Positions 53,805 to 59,742 of a stretch of 59,742 nucleotides of DNA are shown here, piece by piece. The stretch spans positions 1-59,742 of the forward strand of contig QFNA01000014.1 of the NCBI GenBank assembly GCA_003248395.1. Reading direction: 5' to 3'. This stretch comes from Citromicrobium sp. Its GTDB lineage: Bacteria; Pseudomonadota; Alphaproteobacteria; Sphingomonadales; Sphingomonadaceae. Made by a program: the position numbers and the translations under genes. How positions within the stretch are numbered: the first letter of the stretch is position 1; each line of letters starts with the position of its first letter. The notes under the pieces are model-generated. The model saw only the letters and a list, made by a program, of their open reading frames with translations. It had not been told where the DNA came from and did no database searches.

Positions 53805-54827
53805 ATGATAGACGAGACAACAGCCTGGAATGCGGTGCAGCGGCGTGACCGCAGCTTTGACGGACGCTTCGTCACTGGCGTATTGACCACCGGCATCTAT
53901 TGCCGCCCGTCCTGCGCAGCACGGCACCCGGCGCGTGGCAACGTGCGCTTTTTCGCAAGTGGTGCAGAAGCGCGGGCGAGCGGTCTGCGGCCCTGCAAGC
54001 GCTGCCTGCCCGACGATGTCGCGCGCGACGAAGCGGCGGTGATGGCCGCGATCGACGAAATCCGGAACGCCGAGGATGCTCCGACGCTCTCGGCACTCGC
54101 TGCAATCACGGACTACTCGCCGACGCATTTCCAGCGCGTCTTCAAACGCGCCACCGGCCTCTCGCCTGCGGCCTATGCGCGAGCCCTGAGAGAAGAACGC
54201 GCACGCGACGCGCTGAGCGAGGGGGATAATGTGACAGGAGCGATCTATGAGGCAGGCTACGGTTCGGCCTCGCGATTTTACGACGAGATGAAGGACAAGC
54301 TGGGCATGACGGCAAGCGCATGGGTCAATGGCGGTGAGGGCACGCAGATTCACTGGACGGTGGTCGAGACATCACTGGGCCGGATGCTGGTCGCCGCGAC
54401 CGAAAAGGGCGTTTGCCGCCTTTCGTTTGGCGAAGGGGTCGACGCTCTGCGCGCGCGCTTTCCCAAGGCCGAACTCGTCGAAGGCGGGGAAGCGTTCGAG
54501 CGCCTGCTGGCGGAAGTGGTTGCCAGCGTCGAAGCGCCCGGCGCGGGTTTCGATCACATTCCGATCGACGTGAAAGGGACCGCGTTTCAGGAAGCATGCT
54601 GGAAGGCATTGCGCGAAATCCCGCCCGGCGAAACGCGCACCTATGCCGAAATCGCTGCAGCCGCCGGCAACCCCAGGGCGGTACGCGCAGCGGGCAGCGC
54701 CAATGCCCGCAATAATGTGGCCGTGCTGATCCCCTGCCACCGGGTCGTCAGGACCGGCGGCGATCTGGGCGGGTACGCCTATGGGCAAGACATCAAACGC
54801 GAATTGCTCGCGCGTGAAAGGAAGTAG
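53805..54827 (+). CDS. ada: Ada: methylphosphotriester/O6-methylguanine-DNA methyltransferase and activator
   Basis: A 340-residue bifunctional Ada. Zinc and methyl-acceptor cysteines are Cys33, Cys37, Cys64 and Cys67 (IYCRPSCAARHP; PCKRC). The AraC-type HTH spans about residues 85-175 (FQRVFKRATGLSPAAYARAL). The C-terminal transferase has GTAFQEACWKALREIPPGET and active Cys311 in IPCHRVV. It repairs alkylated DNA and, once methylated, activates its own regulon. It is divergent from the protease, with 104 bases between. Confidence 0.95.
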   Translation: MIDETTAWNAVQRRDRSFDGRFVTGVLTTGIYCRPSCAARHPARGNVRFFASGAEARASGLRPCKRCLPDDVARDEAAVMAAIDEIRNAEDAPTLSALAAITDYSPTHFQRVFKRATGLSPAAYARALREERARDALSEGDNVTGAIYEAGYGSASRFYDEMKDKLGMTASAWVNGGEGTQIHWTVVETSLGRMLVAATEKGVCRLSFGEGVDALRARFPKAELVEGGEAFERLLAEVVASVEAPGAGFDHIPIDVKGTAFQEACWKALREIPPGETRTYAEIAAAAGNPRAVRAAGSANARNNVAVLIPCHRVVRTGGDLGGYAYGQDIKRELLARERK

Positions 54828-54828
54828 G

Positions 54829-55614
54829 ATGACGGACAAGGTCGAGACATTCCGCGCGCTTCACGTGCCCGGCGATCCCCTGATACTGTTCAATATTTGG
54901 GACGCGGGCAGCGCCAGGGCAGTTGTCGATGCGGGGGCGAAGGCGATTGCGACGGGCAGTTTCGGCGTGGCCGAGGCACAGGGTTTCAAGGATGGCGAAG
55001 GTCTCCCGCTTGCAACGGTGCTCGAAAATCTTCAGCGGATCGTCTCGGTTACGGATCTGCCGATCACAATCGACATGGAGTCGGGCTACGGAGACACGCC
55101 TGAGCAGGTGGCCGCTTCGACTGCCAAAGCGCGCGACCTCGGGGCGGCCGGCATAAACATGGAGGACCGCATGCCGGGCGAAACGGCGCTGCTGGCTCCG
55201 GAGGATGCGGCCGAGCGGATTGCATCGGCAGCGGCAACAGGGATCTTCGTCAATGCGAGAACCGACGCCTTTCTCGGCAAGAAACCCGAAGACTACTCCG
55301 CGGAACTCGTCGCGGAAGTGATCGATCGCGCGAAGGTGTATGCCGATGCCGGAGCCGATTGCCTGTTCGTGCCCTTCCTTGGCGACCATGCGGTCATCGG
55401 CGAGATTTGTGAGGCTGTCTCGCTCCCGGTCAACATTCTGTGGGGCCCTGGCCGCGGCACACATGCCGAACTGGCAGCATTGGGCGTCGCCCGGATCAGC
55501 TATGGTCACGGCCCGTGGGCTGCGGCCATGGGCTGGTTGGGCGACCAGGCAAGTTCGGTTTTCGCAGGCGACGGCGCTCCCTATGCCCGCGAGGGGGGTC
55601 AGACGAAACTGTAG
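54829..55614 (+). CDS. Isocitrate lyase/PEP phosphonomutase superfamily protein
   Basis: A 261-residue TIM-barrel protein (ATG 54829, one base after the ada stop). It has LFNIWDAGSARAVVDAGAKA, PITIDMESGYGDTPEQVAAS (metal Asp/Glu), GINMEDRMPGE and FVNARTDAFL. The ICL signature KKCGH is not present, so it is not a conventional isocitrate lyase. Carboxy-PEP phosphonomutase or oxaloacetate-hydrolase-like activity is possible. The tight junction with ada suggests one transcript. Its 3' end overlaps priA by 16 bases on the opposite strand. Confidence 0.87.
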   Translation: MTDKVETFRALHVPGDPLILFNIWDAGSARAVVDAGAKAIATGSFGVAEAQGFKDGEGLPLATVLENLQRIVSVTDLPITIDMESGYGDTPEQVAASTAKARDLGAAGINMEDRMPGETALLAPEDAAERIASAAATGIFVNARTDAFLGKKPEDYSAELVAEVIDRAKVYADAGADCLFVPFLGDHAVIGEICEAVSLPVNILWGPGRGTHAELAALGVARISYGHGPWAAAMGWLGDQASSVFAGDGAPYAREGGQTKL

Positions 55615-57776
55615 GGATCGACATCCACTGCTACGCGCACGCCCGGCGGATGGTCAACCGCGCTCAGCCAGAGGCGGATCGTGTCCTGCAGTTGCACACT
55701 GCGCCGCGCATTGATGAGCAGGCGATAGCGATACCGGCCGCGTAGCTGCGCCATGGGTGCTGCGGCGGGGCCAAGGATCATGCAATCGGGTACGTCGGGG
55801 CGCGTGTCGCCGATCCGTCGTGCGGCTTCGCGTGCCTCGGCTTCGTCCTCGGAGGAGACGATGATCGATGCCCAGCGACCGAAGGGCGGGGCGCCTGCAT
55901 CGCGGCGCATCTCGGTTTCGGCTGTATAGAAGGCATCGCGGTCACCGGCGGCGAGCGCGGCGATCACGCTGGCTTCGGGATGGCGAGTCTGGATCAGGAC
56001 CTCGCCCGGCTTGTCGCCACGCCCTGCGCGGCCCGCGACCTGCGCGACCTGCTGGTAGGTGCGCTCGCCCGCGCGCAAATCCCCGCCTTCTAGGCCAAGG
56101 TCGGCATCGACCACGCCGACCAGCGTGAGTTCGGGAAAGTGAAAGCCCTTGGTGACGAGCTGCGTGCCGACGATGACGTCCACCTCTTTCGCCTCCACCG
56201 CAGCGATGAATTCCGCCGCGCGTCCGGGTGAATTGAGTGTGTCGGACGTAGCGACGAACACGCGCGCCTCAGGCAGCCGTTCGGCCACCTCGTCGGCGAT
56301 CCGCTCGACGCCCGGGCCACAGGCGACGAGGCAATCGGGCTCCCCGCATTCGGGGCAGGCGGCGGGGCTGGGGGTCTCGTGCCCGCAATGGTGGCAGGCG
56401 AGGCGACGGGAAAAGCGGTGCTCCACCAGCCATGCGCTGCAATTGGGGCATTGGAAGCGGAAGCCGCAATTGCGGCACAGTGTCAGAGGGGCATAACCGC
56501 GCCGGTTGAGGAACAGTAGCGATTGCTCGCCACGTTCGAGCCTTTCCGAGATGCCATCGACCAGCCGCTGGGCCAGCCACATGCCATGCGGCGGCTTCTC
56601 CTCGGTCAGGTCGATGGTGTCGATGCTGGGCAATTGCGCGCCGCCAAACCGGCTGGGCAGATTGACCTTCGCATAGATCCCGCTCTCGGCCATTTGCAGG
56701 CTTTCGAGCGCGGGCGTGGCGCTGGCGAGAATGATGGGAAAGCCTTCGAAATGCGCGCGCATCACGGCAACATCGCGCGCATTGTAACGCACGCCGTCCT
56801 CCTGCTTGAAGCTGGTTTCATGCGCCTCGTCGACGACGATCAGGCCGAGGCCTGCGAAGGGCAGGAACAAGGCCGAACGCGCGCCGACCACCACCTGCGC
56901 GTCGCCGCTGGCGGAGGCACGCCATGCGCGGCGCCGCTCGGTTGATTTGAGCGCGCTGTGCCATAGCACAGGCGGTGTGCCGAACCTCTCTTCGAAGCGA
57001 TGGAGGAAGTTTTCGGTGAGGGCGATTTCGGGCAGGAGGACCAGCACCTGGCGGCCCATGCGCAGGGCCTCTGCCACCGGCTCGAAATAGGTTTCGGTCT
57101 TGCCCGATCCAGTCACGCCGTCGAGCAGGAAGGGTGCGAATGTCTGCGCGCGAACGGCGGCGGAAAAGATGTCCGATGCCTCGCGCTGCTGTTCGCTCAG
57201 GTCCACTTGAGCGAAGTCGGGGCGCGCCTCGTCATAGGGCCGGTCGCAATCGACTTCGACGGGTTCGAGCACACCCTGATTCACCAGCCCGCGCAGCACG
57301 CCTTCGGACACGCCGGCGATCCCGGCAAGTTCGCGAATGGTCGCCTGCTCCCCCTCCAGCGCCTCCATCGCGGCTTGGCGCTGTGCGGTCAGGCGCTCAG
57401 GCATACCGCCCGTGAGCCGGTACTCGGTGATGCTGGCCGGTCCCTTCAATGCTCCGCCGGAAGAGAGTGCCATGCGCGCAACGCTCGCCAGCGAGGCGAC
57501 GTAGTAGTCCGCGGTCCATTCGATTAGGCGGCGTAGTGGCGCCGAGAGGGGCGGGATTGGGTAAAGCCCCCGCAGGTTGCGCAGCTTCTCTGCCGGAACG
57601 TCCGTGCCGGGAAGCCGTTCAGCCTCCCAGACGATCCCGACCACCGTGCGCGGTCCCAGCGGGCACTCCACCACCTGGCCGAGTTCCACCGTCATGCCGT
57701 CCGGCACCTTGTAGTCGAGCGGGCCGAGGGCGGCATTGAGGACAAGGCAGCGGACGCGGTTCATCGAAGCGTTCAT
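55599..57776 (-). CDS. priA: Primosomal replication restart helicase PriA
   Basis: A 725-residue protein from ATG 57774-57776 (alternative MNRVRC at 57764). The N-terminal 3'-binding domain is followed by helicase motifs: DGVTGSGKTETYFE (Walker A), VVDEAHETSFK (DEAH), zinc-binding Cys pairs in CRNCGFRFQCPNCSAW and CHHCGHETPSPAACPECGEP, and QVAGRAGRGDKPGEVLIQT. It reloads the replisome at stalled forks. In other alphaproteobacteria priA often precedes atpH; here the protease and two plus-strand genes lie between. Confidence 0.95.
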   Translation of the reverse strand: MNASMNRVRCLVLNAALGPLDYKVPDGMTVELGQVVECPLGPRTVVGIVWEAERLPGTDVPAEKLRNLRGLYPIPPLSAPLRRLIEWTADYYVASLASVARMALSSGGALKGPASITEYRLTGGMPERLTAQRQAAMEALEGEQATIRELAGIAGVSEGVLRGLVNQGVLEPVEVDCDRPYDEARPDFAQVDLSEQQREASDIFSAAVRAQTFAPFLLDGVTGSGKTETYFEPVAEALRMGRQVLVLLPEIALTENFLHRFEERFGTPPVLWHSALKSTERRRAWRASASGDAQVVVGARSALFLPFAGLGLIVVDEAHETSFKQEDGVRYNARDVAVMRAHFEGFPIILASATPALESLQMAESGIYAKVNLPSRFGGAQLPSIDTIDLTEEKPPHGMWLAQRLVDGISERLERGEQSLLFLNRRGYAPLTLCRNCGFRFQCPNCSAWLVEHRFSRRLACHHCGHETPSPAACPECGEPDCLVACGPGVERIADEVAERLPEARVFVATSDTLNSPGRAAEFIAAVEAKEVDVIVGTQLVTKGFHFPELTLVGVVDADLGLEGGDLRAGERTYQQVAQVAGRAGRGDKPGEVLIQTRHPEASVIAALAAGDRDAFYTAETEMRRDAGAPPFGRWASIIVSSEDEAEAREAARRIGDTRPDVPDCMILGPAAAPMAQLRGRYRYRLLINARRSVQLQDTIRLWLSAVDHPPGVRVAVDVDPYSFV

Positions 57777-57829
57777 ATGGGCGGCAGTAAGGTCGCCGGA
57801 CAAGGGTGGGATTTTTGAGGAGTGGATTT

Positions 57830-58861
57830 ATGACCGATATTCTCGTGAAACCTGCCGGCCGGCGGGCCTTTCTCAGCGGCCTTTCGCTCGGCGGAGCGGC
57901 GCTGGTCCTGCCCGGATGCGCCTCCTTGCCCGGCTTCGGGATGACAGATGCGATCCAGCGGTTGCTGTTTCTTTCCAGCGAACGCGCATTTTCACGCATG
58001 CTCGATCAGGGCGGGTTCTGGGACCAGCAGGTTGCCACGCTTGGTCTGGACGCCGTTCTCGGTGCGCGCGGCGGCGTCCTCAGCCGGATCCTGACTTCGG
58101 CGCTATTCAAGGAACGGCTGACCGATGCGTTTGGCGACATAGCTTACGAAGGTGCCGAGCGTGCCGCGCCGCTGGTGACCGACGCCGTGCGTGTGATCGG
58201 CGTGCAGAATGCGATCGAACTGGTCAACGGTGGCCCAACTGCGGCGACGGCGTTCCTGCGCGGTTCGATGGGCACCCGCCTGATCGACGCAATGGTCCCC
58301 GAACTCGGCACGGCCATGCGCGTGGCGCAGGACCCGCTGGTCGGACAGGCGCTTGCCGCGCTGACCGGCGTCGACGTGCCGCAAGTGGCGAACACCGTCG
58401 CGACGCGGATCGACGAAACGATCTGGAACGAGATCGGACGCGAAGAGGCTGCGATTCGCCGCGATCCGGCGATCATGTGGCATTGCCGCGCACATGCGAT
58501 TCCTCGTTCCAGCGCTCATCGGCCTACTCGCAGCCTGTCACCATGTGCCCGATGCCGGGCAGTCCCGCTTCGGCGCGCAGCTTTACACCGTGCGCGCGGA
58601 CATGGAGCGCGATCCCATCGCGACACTCGGCAGGGTCGCCTCGCTCGGCTATCGCGAGGTGGAATTCGCCGGTACGTTTGGCATCGCGCCGGCCGAATTG
58701 TGCGACAGGACGCGCGCTCTGGGGATTACGGTCGCCGCCGCCCATGCGGATTGGCGGCTGTTGCGCGACGATCCCGCCGCTGCGCTGGACGAGGCGGACG
58801 CGTTGTGCACCGATACACTCGTCCTCGCCTGGCTTCCCGCAGAACAGCGGCTTACGCTTGA
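57830..58861 (+). CDS. DUF4197-family protein with lost C-terminus and stop
   Basis: ATG 57830 follows GAGGAG. The first about 215 residues are a normal DUF4197 protein: twin-Arg-like start MTDILVKPAGRRAFLSGLSL with a lipobox-like LPGC, MTDAIQRLLFLSSERAFSRM, ERAAPLVTDAVRVIGV, GGPTAATAFLRGSMGTRLID and WNEIGREEAAIRRDP. After RRDPAIM the family would finish within a dozen residues. Here the frame continues for about 125 Arg/Ala/Pro-rich residues inside the next gene in another frame, to 58861. The true coding part probably ends near 58475. Confidence 0.72.
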   Translation: MTDILVKPAGRRAFLSGLSLGGAALVLPGCASLPGFGMTDAIQRLLFLSSERAFSRMLDQGGFWDQQVATLGLDAVLGARGGVLSRILTSALFKERLTDAFGDIAYEGAERAAPLVTDAVRVIGVQNAIELVNGGPTAATAFLRGSMGTRLIDAMVPELGTAMRVAQDPLVGQALAALTGVDVPQVANTVATRIDETIWNEIGREEAAIRRDPAIMWHCRAHAIPRSSAHRPTRSLSPCARCRAVPLRRAALHRARGHGARSHRDTRQGRLARLSRGGIRRYVWHRAGRIVRQDARSGDYGRRRPCGLAAVARRSRRCAGRGGRVVHRYTRPRLASRRTAAYA

Positions 58862-59249
58862 TCAGTGGCACTGGTGGGTCGATCATCTCAATCGGGTGTC
58901 GGCGATGGCCGCGGCGCGCGATATGCGCATCGCCTATCATGCGCATGATTTCGAATTCGAAGAGCTAGAAAGCACCCGTCCGATAGACCTGCTCTTCGCC
59001 CGGCTCGATCCACGGATCGGCTTCGAACTGGACACATATTGGCTGGCCAAGGCGGACGTGGGCGAGGGGACGCTCGATCTGGCTGAAATTGTAGCGCAGG
59101 CGCGTCGTCAGGGTGTCGAGCATTTCCTTGTCGAGCGCGACGATGCCCGCGATCCGTGGGCGAGCCTCGCCGCAAGCCTTGACTCGCTGCACGCAATGGC
59201 CTTGCAGCAGCACACACCCGAAACCGCCTTCCGGAGCGCAGAGCAATGA
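58494..59249 (+). CDS. Sugar phosphate isomerase/epimerase-like TIM-barrel lipoprotein with internal gap
   Basis: 251 residues. The N-terminus MRFLVPALIGLLAACHHVPD has a lipobox. The TIM barrel follows: FGAQLYTVRADMERDPIATL, LGYREVEFAGTFGI, LAWLPAEQRLTLDQWHWW and RIAYHAHDFEFEEL. Then FELDTYWLAKA (ending Ala187) runs directly into DVGEGTLDLAEIV (Asp188). Related proteins have about 30 residues here (GxDP...PGRF...HVKD...) carrying a metal-ligand His. The gap is in frame at 59054/59055. The rest (VEHFLVERDDARDPWASL) is normal. Its stop overlaps the next gene as ATGA. Confidence 0.8.
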   Translation: MRFLVPALIGLLAACHHVPDAGQSRFGAQLYTVRADMERDPIATLGRVASLGYREVEFAGTFGIAPAELCDRTRALGITVAAAHADWRLLRDDPAAALDEADALCTDTLVLAWLPAEQRLTLDQWHWWVDHLNRVSAMAAARDMRIAYHAHDFEFEELESTRPIDLLFARLDPRIGFELDTYWLAKADVGEGTLDLAEIVAQARRQGVEHFLVERDDARDPWASLAASLDSLHAMALQQHTPETAFRSAEQ

Positions 59250-59742
59250 AATTCTTCGTCGACACCGCCGACATCGCCGACATCAAGGAACTGGCCGACA
59301 CCGGCCTGCTTGACGGCGTGACCACCAACCCCTCGCTCATCGCCAAGTCGGGTCGTGATTTCATGGAAGTGACGAAGGAAATCTGCGGCCTCGTCGATGG
59401 TCCTGTCAGCGCGGAAGTCGTCGCGCTCGATCACGAGACTATGATGAAGGAAGCAGAGACTCTGCGGAAGATCGCGGACAATGTCTGCATCAAGGTCCCG
59501 CTGACCATCGACGGCCTGAAGACCTGCAAGAAGCTGACCGGCGAAGGCACCATGGTCAACGTCACGCTGTGCTTCTCGGCCAATCAGGCGCTGCTCGCCG
59601 CCAAGGCCGGTGCCAGCTTCGTTTCACCGTTCGTCGGCCGTCATGACGACAACGGCTTCGACGGCATGGAACTCATCGCGGACATCGCGCAGATCTACAG
59701 CAATTACGGTTTCGACACCGAAATCCTCGTCGCCAGTGTCCG
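59246..59742 (+). CDS. tal: Transaldolase / fructose-6-phosphate aldolase (3' end outside window)
   Basis: 165 residues are visible. The N-terminus MKFFVDTADIADIKELADTG, TTNPSLIAKSGRDFMEVTKE, CIKVPLTIDGLKTCKKL (Schiff-base Lys) and VNVTLCFSANQALLAAKAGA with FVSPFVGRHDD are typical of the short transaldolase/Fsa subfamily. It would interconvert sugar phosphates in the pentose phosphate pathway. Start overlaps the TIM-barrel stop by 4 bases, so the two are coupled. No internal gap is seen. Confidence 0.94.
   Translation, partial: MKFFVDTADIADIKELADTGLLDGVTTNPSLIAKSGRDFMEVTKEICGLVDGPVSAEVVALDHETMMKEAETLRKIADNVCIKVPLTIDGLKTCKKLTGEGTMVNVTLCFSANQALLAAKAGASFVSPFVGRHDDNGFDGMELIADIAQIYSNYGFDTEILVASV

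Overview
This window looks like a chromosomal segment of a high-G+C alphaproteobacterium of the order Sphingomonadales, most likely Erythrobacteraceae. The basis is protein style: sphingomonad-type TonB receptor, 85-residue ATP synthase epsilon, DUF2794, AstA/AstB next to an M20 hydrolase. A circularly permuted two-piece tmRNA gene with tag ANDNEALALAA supports this. I see no rRNA, tRNA, CRISPR, prophage or IS element. Most of the window is housekeeping DNA, so the interest is in small genes, gene order and damaged genes.

Layout. 1-10.6 kb: 5' part of an RNB exoribonuclease gene, typA, a TonB-dependent receptor, an ABC permease/ATPase pair divergent from a GDSL lipoprotein esterase, and recF. 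10.65-11.38 kb: a compact unit with a full-consensus sigma-54 promoter, two paralogous 39-residue single-helix peptides and a PspC-domain protein. 11.4-16.2 kb: SDR, NUDIX, a TPM/YgcG/LemA group, mscL, ssrA and a small membrane protein. 16.3-22.9 kb: arginine succinyltransferase pathway genes (astB, astA, M20 hydrolase), malate synthase G, an N-truncated GNAT and a VOC protein. 22.9-29 kb: the classical lptD-surA-pdxA-rsmA block, carrying an intergenic repeat cluster. 29-32.7 kb: pepA, holC, a lipoprotein, ndk. 32.7-39.2 kb: sulfotransferase, a PurN-YjbR fusion, purM, an Hda-like initiator regulator, cysE, DUF2794. 39.2-46.4 kb: membrane protein, SDR, gph, a 5'-truncated glmU, lipoprotein, S9 peptidase. 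46.5-52.1 kb: atp operon atpH-A-G-D-C (minus strand) carrying three extra genes. 52.1-59.7 kb: serine protease, ada, PEP-mutase-like protein, priA, DUF4197, TIM-barrel lipoprotein and the start of a transaldolase gene.

Two themes stand out. First, the sigma-54/twin-peptide/PspC unit looks like a small envelope-stress module that I do not recognise from the literature; its peptides are short enough to escape routine annotation. Second, several conserved genes lack pieces that the family always has: AtpD lacks about 36 residues just after the DELSEED region, GlmU lacks its N-terminal nucleotide-binding signature, the TIM-barrel protein lacks about 30 residues including its HVKD segment, a GNAT lacks its N-terminus and DUF4197 lacks its C-terminus and stop. 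These may be real deletions, but in essential genes such as atpD and glmU an assembly or consensus error is at least as likely and must be excluded first.
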